In this document: piece after piece, positions 1 to 10,065 of the stretch
Layout: each line of letters starts with the position of its first letter
Position numbering within the stretch: position 1 is the stretch's first letter
DNA from: Coleofasciculus sp937127375
GTDB lineage: Bacteria > Cyanobacteriota > Cyanobacteriia > Cyanobacteriales > Coleofasciculaceae
Strand: one strand, 5' to 3'
NCBI GenBank assembly: GCA_040218875.1
Contig: JAVJQP010000088.1
Length of the DNA: 64,000 nt
Notes under the pieces: generated by a model
Seen by the model: the letters and a program-made list of their open reading frames with translations, nothing else
What the model was told of the DNA's origin: nothing
The model's database searches: none
Translations under genes and position numbers: made by a program

Positions 1-60
1 GGCTGTAATATAAATTCCACAACTCATTAAAAATTCCTCGATTCATGTTGATTAAATAAT

Positions 61-1068
61 CTAGGGCGTTAGTTTTAGTTTTCTCAAGATTTTAGTTGCC
101 AGACTAGGCGGCTGATTATAGGGTTTGGGCTTCGTGGTGAATTTCGGACGTTTTTCGGGTTCATGAAGGTAGCGATAATGCAGAAAAATATCACGATAGG
201 GAAAGTCTAAATTTTCACCGACACAAACTTTCTTGATCAGTTTAGAGGAAACACCAATGTAGTGCAGATAGGTTAAGCGTGTACCTTTATCGTATAATAT
301 GTTATCCCTATTCGTGAAATGTGAAGACGTGACCGAATTCCCCGTTTTTTGAGGAGCTGGTAGAGTTAAGGCAAAGTTATAAATGGGGATATCAGACCGC
401 ATTCTCATGTAATTTAAAACAGACTGATTGGGCGCCCGCAAGTATAACACGTCGGCTTCTCCTGCGGCTAGCTGAGAAATTAACCAATCTCGTCTCTCTT
501 GAGGAAACAAATTTTGTTTTGAGGCATAAAATCCCGAACAAAATATTTCAGATTTAATTCTACCTTCATCAAACAGTTGAAATAAAATTGGTGATTCTAG
601 GTTGTAAATATGTCCCGGATCTTTGTATTGAAAGTCATAAACGACAAAATCACTCTTCTCTAACTGTTTAAAGATGAACTCTAACGAATTCATGACCAAC
701 GTGTCAGCATCAAGATAGATAAATCGCTCAAACGGACTATCCGGATCAAAGGCACAGTAGCGGTGATTTTCACCCACTCGATAGAATTTTGTAGTGATTC
801 CTTGCTCCTGCCATACCTGTAAAGCATGGGGATGGCTTTTCCATACCTGATAGGAGAAATCTTCCCAGCGCTGGAACAGGGCAGCATCCTCAAGCAAGGT
901 AACATTTTTGCGATTGGCTAATTCTAATCGGACTTTATCTAACTGGTTGTTATAGGCAATTACACACACAGGTATGTCTGGACCTGCATTGGCTTCAATA
1001 CTATTAAGCAACGCCACGAGTTGATCATAAACGGCATCGTTAGCCAGGGTATAAATTCCTTCTTTCAT
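61..1068 (-). CDS. Glycosyltransferase, GT8-like (Npun_R2821/R2822 family)
   Basis: The 335-residue protein has the layout of a GT-A nucleotide-sugar transferase of the GT8/glycogenin type. It starts MKEGIYTLANDAVYDQ, a Rossmann-like first strand and helix, and carries a metal-binding DxD motif in YLDADTLVM (about residues 117-125). The C-terminus is basic and proline-rich with no membrane segment, so the enzyme is probably cytosolic or peripheral. It resembles a cyanobacterial group named after Nostoc punctiforme Npun_R2821/R2822, which I recognise from memory only. The gene lies 5 bp downstream of the GT10-like gene on the same strand, so the two are probably co-transcribed in glycan or exopolysaccharide synthesis. 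Donor and acceptor cannot be read from the sequence. Confidence 0.8.
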   Translation of the reverse strand: MKEGIYTLANDAVYDQLVALLNSIEANAGPDIPVCVIAYNNQLDKVRLELANRKNVTLLEDAALFQRWEDFSYQVWKSHPHALQVWQEQGITTKFYRVGENHRYCAFDPDSPFERFIYLDADTLVMNSLEFIFKQLEKSDFVVYDFQYKDPGHIYNLESPILFQLFDEGRIKSEIFCSGFYASKQNLFPQERRDWLISQLAAGEADVLYLRAPNQSVLNYMRMRSDIPIYNFALTLPAPQKTGNSVTSSHFTNRDNILYDKGTRLTYLHYIGVSSKLIKKVCVGENLDFPYRDIFLHYRYLHEPEKRPKFTTKPKPYNQPPSLATKILRKLKLTP

Positions 1069-1073
1069 CAGGT

Positions 1074-2027
1074 TTAATTGAGTTTTGTCACTAAATTAGA
1101 TATGAAGTTAAGCAGATTCAATTTATGCAAAATTATCTGACGGGCTTCAGCGATCGCGTCCTTGGCTTCATACCAAGCATCCGGGGTTGAGGTTACTTCT
1201 TTAATATAAGCGATGCCCTGCTCATCTAGCGTCGGTAGCCGCAAAAAGCTTCCGGGTGGCAGTAATTTATCTGCCGCCGAACCGCCGTAGTAAATAGGTA
1301 AACACCAGGCTAGTAAAGCATCCCAGAGTTTTTCGCTGACATACCAATCATTCCCGGCATAGTTTTCGATCGCGAGATTATAGTAGTAAGGTGCCATGCC
1401 ATGCCATTTGTTTTTCAGGCTACCCTTTGCCTGCGCCCAGTCGGGTAATCCGCGCCCGTAGAGGTCAAACTCAAACCCGCTCTCTCGTAATGACTTCAAG
1501 AAGGCTAACCGTCTACGATGTTCAGGAGTGCGATCGATTCCAGAGGTGATCCAACTACAAGCGTGTATTTTTTCCGGTGGTATCATTTCATTTAATTCTC
1601 GGAAGGAATTCGCGTGATACCAAATCGCGGGCATATAATCAGGGGTTGGGGCAAAATCATCGGGTCCAGAAATGTAACCGCAATAGTTTTTCGCGGCTTC
1701 ATAGTTTGTCTTGTGGTTTTTAACAACTTTTTCCAGGGGCGGTTCTCGTAATAAGTAGATTATCCGCTCTTTGGGAACGCCGCGTAACTGGGAGGCTACA
1801 TCAGGTTTTGAACTCTTTTTTTTGCGTAAACGTTGCCACCAGGGGAGTTGAGGGCGAGGTTTGGGAAACGAATACTGGTACATGAGCAGAAAATCCGGCT
1901 CAGGGGCTTGGGAGAGCATTTGCATGTTATCCCAGATTCCACAAGGGTTTGGCGTTTGTTGCCATAGCCAGTCCGCTTGATTAAGCCCTCGATAACTACT
2001 TATCATTCCGACAATTTTTCTGCCCAT
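1074..2027 (-). CDS. Glycosyltransferase family 10 (fucosyltransferase-like) protein
   Basis: The 317-residue protein has the C-terminal signature of GT10 alpha-1,3-fucosyltransferases: an acidic-aromatic stretch (AIENYAGNDWYVSEKLWDAL, about residues 219-238) followed by PIYYGG and PPGSF. In the family this region binds the nucleotide sugar. The N-terminal half (about 1-180) is variable, as usual for acceptor domains. There is no signal peptide or membrane anchor. It starts 168 bp from the large CHAT gene and ends 5 bp before the GT8-like gene, all on the minus strand, which suggests a glycan cluster. GDP-fucose is the usual family donor, but that is inference here. Confidence 0.75.
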   Translation of the reverse strand: MGRKIVGMISSYRGLNQADWLWQQTPNPCGIWDNMQMLSQAPEPDFLLMYQYSFPKPRPQLPWWQRLRKKKSSKPDVASQLRGVPKERIIYLLREPPLEKVVKNHKTNYEAAKNYCGYISGPDDFAPTPDYMPAIWYHANSFRELNEMIPPEKIHACSWITSGIDRTPEHRRRLAFLKSLRESGFEFDLYGRGLPDWAQAKGSLKNKWHGMAPYYYNLAIENYAGNDWYVSEKLWDALLAWCLPIYYGGSAADKLLPPGSFLRLPTLDEQGIAYIKEVTSTPDAWYEAKDAIAEARQIILHKLNLLNFISNLVTKLN

Positions 2028-2194
2028 GTTTTTTTGTCAGTCTACCGTATCAGTCTTAGCATTTATCCGGTCAGTCAGCCAACTGTAAAAAATTGGGAAA
2101 TAGATTTTAGGGTTAAATCGGGCGCACAGACGTGCGCCCCTACGGTTTCCGGGCTAATGGTTAATTGATCTTGCTTAGGTGTGCCACACTACTA

Positions 2195-5100
2195 CTACCA
2201 AGGACTACCCACCAGGGTTAATGCACTCCAGTAGTAGGGATGGGTAAAGTCTTGGTCTCCCAATTTGGCAAGCTCGGGGTTTAAGGGAATCTGTACATCT
2301 CCAGCGATTAGCTGTTTTTCCTCTAATCGGACTTCACCGTTGAGCATCGCCAGTTGAGCTTGTCGCAGGGCTTCGGCTTTAATCGGCGCTTGTTGCAAAT
2401 GGTCATAAAAGCTGGTCATGAATCCTAGCGTCCCTGCATCGCTAACATACCAGAGACTCCCTAAGGCGGACTTTACTCCGGCTTGTATGGCTAATCCAGC
2501 AAAGCCTAATTCGGCTTCTCTATCGCCTAAGGCGGTGCGACAAGCGCTTAGGACTAACAGTTCTGTGGGAGGATTGTTTAATCCCAATTGTCGCAATTGA
2601 TCTAATCTGAGTTTCTGGTTCCATAACTGGATATAGGAGTTAGACGCCTTCCCCGATTGAAACTCGCCGTGAGTGGCTAAGTGGATAATACCAAAGGGTT
2701 GAGATGAACGGATTTGCTTGAGATTTTCTAAGGTAAAGGCTTCGTTAAGAAATGCTTTACCTTGCCACAGAGGACCTGCGATCGCGGATAATTCTAAGGG
2801 TACAGCAGGTAAGGGGTTCAAATCCTGGAAGGTATCAGCGCCCATCGCCAATACACCAACATTCCGAATATCCACATAGCGAGTATCGGTGAGCGATAGA
2901 CTAGGCATTAAGCCAACGCTGTAGCGTTCAACCAGAAATCCTTTACCATCATGCAGCGCCGCGACAGGTAAAGAACGCAATCCTGCATCCATGACAAAGG
3001 CAAGATTATCAATCTCTTGGGCTTGTAAGTTTTCTTCTAGGGGAGCAACAAGCCATTGATAAAGTTGTTGTCCTGGCGTGATATAGTCACGGGGAATCCT
3101 GACGTTGGTGATGTTGCGGCGAAATTCCTGAGCGACTTCTAGCACTTTCCCACGGGTTACTCCAGCGATGCGTCGCCGAATTGGGGGTTCATCGGCAGAG
3201 ATGATCAACAGTTCTAATTGATCACTATCTTGGGGAGTAATTGTAACATGGGGTCCGGAGCGATTGAAGTAGTTATCAAACGCTTCGGTATTATTTGTTT
3301 CTAATCCGGTATAGTTGGTGTTTTTTGAGATTTCAGTTGGCGCAAAGCTGACATAAATGAGTGCGGGTTTTTCCCCAGTTGCCTGTTCAATTTCACTGAG
3401 AATTTGACGCGCTTCTGTTTCGCTTTTGATGGGAGTGCTTAAGCGATTGGATGCGATGGGTTGGACAACCGAGAACGATTCGATTTTCTCTTCTACTTCA
3501 TTTTGTATTAGAGCAGTTGGCGAAATTTCGATTGGTGGTATCGGTGTTGGTGGTATCGGTGTTGGTGGTATCGGCGTTGGTGGTTCATCAACGTTAATAC
3601 TAACCTGTTGTGGTTCAGAGAAGGACACGCGATCGCTCCCTACAATAGTAAAGGCTGAAATATCCCCTATCTCATCCGTTGGCGGAGTATATACCAACAC
3701 ATCATTGACGGAGAGTTCTGTTTCCGAAGTCACTGGTGTCCCATCTTCTAGCGTTAGCGTTCCGGCAGTGATTTCGCTAATTTGGATCGTGGTATTATCA
3801 CCATTTTCATCTGCCACTTCTATATCTAAATCCGACAATGTAAATGTAATCGATTCGTTGGTTTCTGTCGTCGGCAATTCAGCATTGGCGGTTAAACTTG
3901 GGGATTCGTTGACAAAGGTAATCGTTATATTACCTTGGGAGGAGATATCGTTATCTGGAATCAGAGTACCTGGAGAGGGAAACTGTTGAACAGGCAAAAT
4001 CGTACTGTTTTCGCCTGCATTAATTCCACCTGCTGTTCCATTTATACTTGCATCTCCTACCGTAAATAAGTCATTATCAATTCCACCATTATGAGTAATG
4101 TCTACTGTACCCGAATCAGTATTTCCTTGAGTCGAAATCGTGAAGCCCGTTTCAAGTGTTCCCACACCCCTGACTAAACCGTTGGGAATTCCATTGGCAG
4201 TGATGCTAACATTACCCCCGATTCCATCAGCTAAATTAGAAGTGGCTGAAGTGTCGATACTCTCAAATATGATGTTACTTCCCACTAAGGTTACTGAATT
4301 ACCTGTTGCTGTTCCGGTTTCCTCTGAAGCAAAAGAAGATGCCGTTGTCTCAATAGCTCCGGCTTGAATCCCCTCCGCAGCATTTACGTTAACTTCACCT
4401 CCCGTTGCCACACCAGCAACACCACTCTCTTCATCAAAAGCCGAAGACAATGCAGAAGAATTAATGGCATTGGTATTGATAGAACCAGCTTCAGAAGTTA
4501 AGCTCACTAATCCCCCACTAGCAGAACCAGAAGTCCCAAAAGATTCACTAAAAGACGAAGCTGAAGTATTAATTATGCCTGTAACAGCGATATCGCTTCC
4601 GGCTTCAATAGTTACTGAGCTACCTATACTATTCAGTTCACCGTCACTGCTACCTGAGGTATTAATTCCATCAGTGGCGATCGTGCCAGCAGCAACTAAG
4701 TTTACAGCACCCCCTTGGGAATTGTCATCTCCTATGCTGAACGCTTCTTGATTAGTGGAAAATGTATTAATTTCGCCCGTTTCAATCCTTCCTCCTGCTT
4801 CTAAGTTGACTGCCCCTCCTTCAGAACCATACTCGTTATTCCCTTCAAAAAATGAATTAATCGCACCAGTAATAATATCGCCGTCCGAGGTCAAGATAAC
4901 AGATCCACCTGTGGCAGAGACAAAACCCGCCCATGTTGAACTCGAATTAATTTCTCCTGTCGTAATCCCTCCAGGGGCAGACAAATTTATCGCCCCTCCA
5001 TCTGTAAAAGTTGAGCTAGAGTCGAGAGTTATTCCAGTGGTATCAATAGCCCCACTATTACTTGTAAACTCAATGCTACCGCCTGCTGTGCTAATGTCAG

Positions 5101-7456
5101 CATTAACATCAATGTTATTCTCAGCTTGTAAGAACAAGTTTAGGACATAAATATCACTGGTATTACTGATGGGAGCATTTACGATAATATCATTATCAGC
5201 TTCTAACCTTAACGTTGTATCCACAGCATTCAAAGAGATATCAAGGGCAGCGTCTACTGTAATAGTGCCTTCCTGATTTCCTTCATTTCCTTCCTCTCCT
5301 GCTGTCGTAATCGTGACATCAGTGCCGCCATTGAGAGCATTTACGATATCATTGACATTGATTTGAGATTCAGCAGAAGGCGTAAAAATTCCACCCGTAA
5401 AAGTACCAGTAGGAGCATCATCTGTAATGGTGACATTCCAAGGATCAAGTAACCAACTCCCAGGTAAACCATTAGCGGCACTAGTATTTACTGTTCCACC
5501 AATAGATTCCAACACGTTTTCCCCGGATGTCTCTACAAAACCACCATTCCCACTTTCTGTCCCTCCTCGCGCTGTGATTGTCCCAGAAAAGCGGGTAAAA
5601 TCATCTGACCAAACAATAACACGTCCACCATTCCCATTAAAGTTAGCATCAGCATTAATAGTTACTTGATTACCAACTACCGTGGTGTCAGCAGTTGGAA
5701 CTGTACCTTGTCCTTTATACTCGCCCCCAACTCGGATTTCACCCCCACCTGTGTCACCCGAAACATTAATTTGGGCTTGATCGACTAAACCGATAACCGT
5801 TCCGAAAATATCTACATTTCCACCAACTGAGTCAGCGGAAGCATCCACTATTCCCGATACAATTGCGGTTCCTAGTTGCTGAGGAATTACCGTACCTGCG
5901 GTAGTTTGTACCGTGTTATCTTCATTAACCGTTAAACCCGTTTCCTCATTACTCCCGGTGAGTAATTCTGGCAACAGTAATGGTGTGATAGAGTTAGGGT
6001 TATTTGTGGATACTTCCAAACTTAACACTTGTCCTGTTTGCGTCAGACGCAAACGGCTGGTTCCAGGAACTGCCGCAATGGTAATTGTGCCACCAGTCGC
6101 TTCCATTGTCCCTGTATTGATCACATTTCCCCCAACTAGGGAGAGTGTCTGCCCTTCGGATACAACTAAATTGCCTGCATTAACGATACTTCCAGGCTGT
6201 GAAGTGGCAAACTCAAAGGCATTGGGATTACCGACAAGGTTGATATAATTATTTGAACCGACAGCGTTAAACCAACCCCCATCGAAACCAATTCCTGTAG
6301 CCGTTGTTGCCGTAAAATCAGCCGGAACATTCAGACTAGCGTTAGCCCCAAATACGATACCCGAAGGATTCATTAAAAATAAATTGGAGTTACCGCCTGT
6401 GACTTGAATTAAACCATTAATGATTGAAGGATATCCGCCATTGACTCGCCCTAGTATGTTTTGGATCGAGGGTTGAGAAATAAAGTTGGCAATTTGTTCG
6501 CTGTCTAGTCCAAATTGACTAAAATTGTGGAAAAGATTGGTTCCATCTCCGGATAATGTACCGCCTGTGATATTGATCTGATCACCTATTGGTGTAACCT
6601 GAGTTTCTGTACCATCTGCTGCTGGTGTAATTTGTGCCTGTGCTGGCATACCATTGATAGCGGCGATGAGGGGAAGTGCCGCGAATGATAGGATCTGTTT
6701 CAACACTTTACGAATTGGACGGGTACAGGGAGGCTTTACAGATGAATCGGATCGGTTGATTGAACTGCGGCGTGCGATCGCCCAAGCAACAGCTTTACTG
6801 GCTTGCAGACGTTGCTCAATGGAGTGCTGATAACATATACTTGCTGAATGATTGCGATAATAATAGAGCGGTTTTTTAATGTGGTATACTTCTGTTAGTT
6901 CAGAAAGTCGTAAGGATAAATCGTAATCTTCAACATAGTAAAATAACTCATCAATTCCTCCCACTTGGTTATAAACAGAACGACGGATTAACCGGAAGTG
7001 AAAGGTCATGAATTTTTGTAGCATCCCTTCTTTAGAGTAGGGAATACGACACCGACTGCCATAACCTGTCACGTTACCACTTTCATTGATTACCTGGTAG
7101 TCGGTGTAAACCATCCCTACGTCTGGCTGAGTATCCAGAATTGCCGCTGTTTCCGCCAATGCAGAGGGTGCTAATCTGTCATCACTATCTACCCAACCAA
7201 TATAGGAACCTGTGGTTTGGGCGATCGCACGTTTCAGGGAAATACCTCGTCCTTGATGTTCAGCCGCGATAACCCGGACTCGTGGATCACGTTTAGCATA
7301 GTCTTGGGCTATCGCAACCGATCCATCTGTTGACCCGTCATCCCACACAATTAACTCAAAATCTCCCCCGGTTTGTGCCAGTATGCTGTCAATCGCTGCA
7401 CCGAGGTAACGTTCTCGGTTGTAGGTAGTGATGACAAGAGAAATAGCGGTAGTCAT
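2195..7456 (-). CDS. GT2 glycosyltransferase fused to signal peptide, TPS domain and CHAT protease domain
   Basis: The 1753-residue frame joins parts that are normally separate. Residues 1-232 are a GT2 glycosyltransferase (SLVITTYNRERYL, DDGSTDGS, WVDSDD). Residues 247-274 read as a signal peptide (basic PIRKVLKQ, hydrophobic core, AQA then Q275). Residues 275-400 match a filamentous-haemagglutinin two-partner-secretion domain (NPSGIVFG, NILGRVNGG). Residues 400-1190 are Gly/Ser/Asn-rich beta-helix repeats, followed by a cadherin-like domain (about 1195-1290) and a PPTPI tandem linker. The C-terminal 310 residues are a CHAT caspase-like domain with H1596 (ATHGEF) and C1639 (SACRTALGD). TPS-CHAT proteins are common in cyanobacteria; the GT2 head is odd. 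No TpsB partner is nearby. An internal GTG at residue 251 could start a secreted form, but no ribosome site is visible before it. Confidence 0.85.
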   Translation of the reverse strand: MTTAISLVITTYNRERYLGAAIDSILAQTGGDFELIVWDDGSTDGSVAIAQDYAKRDPRVRVIAAEHQGRGISLKRAIAQTTGSYIGWVDSDDRLAPSALAETAAILDTQPDVGMVYTDYQVINESGNVTGYGSRCRIPYSKEGMLQKFMTFHFRLIRRSVYNQVGGIDELFYYVEDYDLSLRLSELTEVYHIKKPLYYYRNHSASICYQHSIEQRLQASKAVAWAIARRSSINRSDSSVKPPCTRPIRKVLKQILSFAALPLIAAINGMPAQAQITPAADGTETQVTPIGDQINITGGTLSGDGTNLFHNFSQFGLDSEQIANFISQPSIQNILGRVNGGYPSIINGLIQVTGGNSNLFLMNPSGIVFGANASLNVPADFTATTATGIGFDGGWFNAVGSNNYINLVGNPNAFEFATSQPGSIVNAGNLVVSEGQTLSLVGGNVINTGTMEATGGTITIAAVPGTSRLRLTQTGQVLSLEVSTNNPNSITPLLLPELLTGSNEETGLTVNEDNTVQTTAGTVIPQQLGTAIVSGIVDASADSVGGNVDIFGTVIGLVDQAQINVSGDTGGGEIRVGGEYKGQGTVPTADTTVVGNQVTINADANFNGNGGRVIVWSDDFTRFSGTITARGGTESGNGGFVETSGENVLESIGGTVNTSAANGLPGSWLLDPWNVTITDDAPTGTFTGGIFTPSAESQINVNDIVNALNGGTDVTITTAGEEGNEGNQEGTITVDAALDISLNAVDTTLRLEADNDIIVNAPISNTSDIYVLNLFLQAENNIDVNADISTAGGSIEFTSNSGAIDTTGITLDSSSTFTDGGAINLSAPGGITTGEINSSSTWAGFVSATGGSVILTSDGDIITGAINSFFEGNNEYGSEGGAVNLEAGGRIETGEINTFSTNQEAFSIGDDNSQGGAVNLVAAGTIATDGINTSGSSDGELNSIGSSVTIEAGSDIAVTGIINTSASSFSESFGTSGSASGGLVSLTSEAGSINTNAINSSALSSAFDEESGVAGVATGGEVNVNAAEGIQAGAIETTASSFASEETGTATGNSVTLVGSNIIFESIDTSATSNLADGIGGNVSITANGIPNGLVRGVGTLETGFTISTQGNTDSGTVDITHNGGIDNDLFTVGDASINGTAGGINAGENSTILPVQQFPSPGTLIPDNDISSQGNITITFVNESPSLTANAELPTTETNESITFTLSDLDIEVADENGDNTTIQISEITAGTLTLEDGTPVTSETELSVNDVLVYTPPTDEIGDISAFTIVGSDRVSFSEPQQVSINVDEPPTPIPPTPIPPTPIPPIEISPTALIQNEVEEKIESFSVVQPIASNRLSTPIKSETEARQILSEIEQATGEKPALIYVSFAPTEISKNTNYTGLETNNTEAFDNYFNRSGPHVTITPQDSDQLELLIISADEPPIRRRIAGVTRGKVLEVAQEFRRNITNVRIPRDYITPGQQLYQWLVAPLEENLQAQEIDNLAFVMDAGLRSLPVAALHDGKGFLVERYSVGLMPSLSLTDTRYVDIRNVGVLAMGADTFQDLNPLPAVPLELSAIAGPLWQGKAFLNEAFTLENLKQIRSSQPFGIIHLATHGEFQSGKASNSYIQLWNQKLRLDQLRQLGLNNPPTELLVLSACRTALGDREAELGFAGLAIQAGVKSALGSLWYVSDAGTLGFMTSFYDHLQQAPIKAEALRQAQLAMLNGEVRLEEKQLIAGDVQIPLNPELAKLGDQDFTHPYYWSALTLVGSPW

Positions 7457-7711
7457 AGCATCCTCCGGAAAGGTGATTTTTGGGTTCTTGATGCGTGGAT
7501 CATCAAACGGTGGAAAAACTGAGATCGGCTGGTGCGATCGCGGATTTGACCTTACTCTCTATCGTAGTCGAGGGATTGGCGATCGGCTAATTTTAGAAAT
7601 TAAATGATACAGTTCAACCTGATATCTATAAGGGCACGACAATGCCATGCCCCTACAGCTATTTATCAGGTTTTAAATCAGCGATATTCAAGGTCAGATT
7701 TAACCAGTTGC

Positions 7712-8302
7712 TCAAACTTTCACTTCATCGGCAAAACTAGCCCGACGGACAAAGTAAAAGGGACCAGCAATGGAACCCCAAATATGTTCATCGGTTACGG
7801 GATCGCGTCCCCTATCTAAACTGATAAACTGATTTTCGTTAATTTCAAACGTGCTGTCCAAATAAGTTTCTTTTCCTTTGCGGAAAACCTTACAGGCTTT
7901 GCCCGGTTCAACGTGTCCCTGAAAGCTTTTGCCTGTCCATTCGACAATCATATTACAACCAGGAAGTTTATCTAGCTGATCGGTGGTTAGGGTTTGCAGG
8001 CGGTTAAGATCACGAGATGCGCCGTAAAATTTTTCTGGCTCTTTAACGGTGTAATTTTCAATTTCAATATGATCCCCAACAACCATTAATTTCAACACCC
8101 GTAAGCGGTAAGGGACGTTGAGAAGATAGTCATACGCTTGTTCTACAAAGAAACTGACGCCATCTAAGAGTGACGTGGGGAGGGGACGCATAAATACCCG
8201 GATATGGGCGTAAAAGGGCGGATTGTCAAAGGCTTGTTGTTGGTTAGTAAAGTCAGCCGCCATCCAACGGGCTAATGTGGCAATGTCAGTAGAATGAGTC
8301 AT
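7712..8302 (-). CDS. cpcT: Chromophore lyase CpcT/CpeT
   Basis: The 196-residue protein matches the T-type phycobilin lyase family in length and motifs: an N-terminal LARWMAADFTN helix, the YDYLLNVPYRLRVL strand, PGCNMIVEWTG, and a C-terminal DRGRDPVTDEHIWGS block. T-type lyases attach phycocyanobilin (CpcT) or phycoerythrobilin (CpeT) to a beta-subunit cysteine (Cys153 in phycocyanin). This one is closer in feel to CpcT, but the substrate is not proved by sequence. It is monocistronic, away from any phycobiliprotein operon in this window, and runs divergently from the next gene. The protein is soluble and cytosolic, with no transmembrane segment. Confidence 0.88.
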   Translation of the reverse strand: MTHSTDIATLARWMAADFTNQQQAFDNPPFYAHIRVFMRPLPTSLLDGVSFFVEQAYDYLLNVPYRLRVLKLMVVGDHIEIENYTVKEPEKFYGASRDLNRLQTLTTDQLDKLPGCNMIVEWTGKSFQGHVEPGKACKVFRKGKETYLDSTFEINENQFISLDRGRDPVTDEHIWGSIAGPFYFVRRASFADEVKV

Positions 8303-8407
8303 TATTAACGATCTTTTAATCGAAATATTGGATCTGGATCAATATTAAATTGATTTTATTCCCAATAACAGAGGCATTCACGTCTTGATTGCTGTAGCCT
8401 AGTAGAG

Positions 8408-9757
8408 TTGAGCGGTGAGCAAACCTCTGTGGATGCAATTCTAGAGCAAGCCAAAGATCTGAAACAAGCCCTAACGAACTTCGTACTCGAAGCCGACGGA
8501 GAGTTAGCCGTCGCCTTAGAAAGCTATGCGGCTGATCAGTTGATGCGAGAATCCTACGATATCAACCAGCGCAACTTGGTTATTGATACCTTCTTAACTG
8601 AGGGTGAAGTAGACAATCAGACACCGTTGGATCTGTTCCTAGAACACCATCCCAATTTAACAGCCAGCGATCGCACGTTGTTAAACCGCTGGCGAGATAG
8701 CTTTATTGGCTTGTTTGAACTTACCCATATCCTCCCCGATGGCTTTGAACTGAAAAATTGGCTCACCGATAAGCATTACACCGTCAAACCGACTCATCCC
8801 ACTACCATAGAACAGATGCAGAGGTTTAAGGTTGGGGAAATCTTACTCACTCGCCTCGCCCCTGTCACCGATACCTACTGGATGATTTTAAGTCCCATTC
8901 TTGCCAAAGGGCGCTTGAGTCAGCCCAAGCTAGCCGTAGCCATTGGGGAATTCAAGAACAACTACAAAAATGCCCTTTACCGTGATGCGCCGGAACTGTT
9001 AGAACAGGCTTGGGACTCTGTAGCGACTTATCATCAGTCATTTGTAGACTTTTTTGGACGCGATCGCATTACCCTCCCTGGATACCAACTCAATCAAAAA
9101 TTGGCTCAACTGCGGGATAAAATGACCCAAGAACGTCTAGCGGCGGCTGGGATTGATCCGTCGAAATCCCTGACAGAGATGATCCAAGATTCAGGTACGG
9201 ATGAGGAGGAAATCAAATCAGCAGCGGTGGAAGCGGGTGCAGACGCCACAGCCGTTAGCAATATGTTGGATAACTCCACTAACTCTCCCATGGTGACGCC
9301 TAAGGTGGATTTACCGGACGATATCCGCAACGCTGAACAGGTGACTGTTTTTTCTCATCCCCGTTGGGGTCAGATGTTTCTTCCCAGTTACTCTAAGTTT
9401 CAGGACATGCTAGCATCCGACGACTGGCAAACTTATCCCAATGCTGAACAACGAGTCCACAAATACTTAAATGATCCTCAGATTAACTTGTTTATCTGGC
9501 AACAGCTAGCCGAGGAATATCCCACTCAACTGGAGACGGTATTACAAACAGTGTTAGATCGTCGAGATTTTAATCTCCAGCAGGATTTAGAACCCACACT
9601 TCACCAAGAGTTTCATAAACCCCTAGAACCGGAACTCCCAGAAATTGCTAGCGTTCCCCTGCATTTGCACAATCTGTTTGAGTCGGCTGTCGCTGAGGTT
9701 CACAAATCCAAGTCTAAAGGTAAGCGGAAAAAGAAAGCCGCCAAAGGCTTCCAATAA
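8408..9757 (+). CDS. Conserved cyanobacterial hypothetical protein
   Basis: The 449-residue soluble protein has no catalytic motif that I recognise. The first 230 residues are helix-rich (DQLMRESYDINQRNLVIDTFL). An acidic low-complexity linker at about 255-300 (SGTDEEEIKSA) leads to a C-terminal part containing VFSHPRWGQMFLPSY, and the end is strongly basic (KSKSKGKRKKKAAKGF), possibly for nucleic-acid or membrane contact. The assigned start is a TTG at 8408, with GAG-rich sequence just before it; no better ATG lies in frame nearby. The gene diverges from cpcT across 105 bp, so the two promoters share that space. It looks like a well-conserved cyanobacterial family of unknown role. Confidence 0.72.
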   Translation: MSGEQTSVDAILEQAKDLKQALTNFVLEADGELAVALESYAADQLMRESYDINQRNLVIDTFLTEGEVDNQTPLDLFLEHHPNLTASDRTLLNRWRDSFIGLFELTHILPDGFELKNWLTDKHYTVKPTHPTTIEQMQRFKVGEILLTRLAPVTDTYWMILSPILAKGRLSQPKLAVAIGEFKNNYKNALYRDAPELLEQAWDSVATYHQSFVDFFGRDRITLPGYQLNQKLAQLRDKMTQERLAAAGIDPSKSLTEMIQDSGTDEEEIKSAAVEAGADATAVSNMLDNSTNSPMVTPKVDLPDDIRNAEQVTVFSHPRWGQMFLPSYSKFQDMLASDDWQTYPNAEQRVHKYLNDPQINLFIWQQLAEEYPTQLETVLQTVLDRRDFNLQQDLEPTLHQEFHKPLEPELPEIASVPLHLHNLFESAVAEVHKSKSKGKRKKKAAKGFQ

Positions 9758-9807
9758 TCCCTTGGGTAGGTTAGGATAGGGCAAATTATCTACGAATATC
9801 TCTATCG

Positions 9808-10065
9808 ATGGATAGAAAAATCATTCGCCTTTGCCTATTTATCGTGAGTTGTAGTGCGGTGGGACTTGTTGTGGGAGGAACTGCTGCTCAAGCTGAACTG
9901 AATCAGTGTTTAGGAATCGCGACACCGACCGATGATTGCTTGTTGCAAGATCCCATGGTTAAAACTGTCGAAGGAATGGGAATAGGTTTATTAGCAGGCG
10001 TTGGTGCTTCGGTTGGCGCAGCTTGGCAGATTTGGCAAAATAAGTCAGTTGGTGGGGACAAGTAA
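9808..10065 (+). CDS. Small secreted or membrane hypothetical protein
   Basis: The 85-residue protein has an N-terminal signal-like hydrophobic segment (residues 7-25) ending in TAAQA before ELNQC. A short polar part with two cysteines (NQCLGIATPTDDCLL) could form a disulphide. A second glycine-rich hydrophobic stretch (MGIGLLAGVGASVGAAW) follows. It starts 50 bp after the preceding hypothetical gene on the same strand, so the two may be co-transcribed. Function is not recognised. Composition and position support a real gene, but there is no family evidence. Confidence 0.5.
   Translation: MDRKIIRLCLFIVSCSAVGLVVGGTAAQAELNQCLGIATPTDDCLLQDPMVKTVEGMGIGLLAGVGASVGAAWQIWQNKSVGGDK

Noticed and set aside
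3426..6248. Series of plus-strand open frames of 75-187 codons opposite the TPS-CHAT gene
   Set aside because: They lie antisense to a repetitive coding region, their composition mirrors the real frame, and none shows family motifs or ribosome sites.
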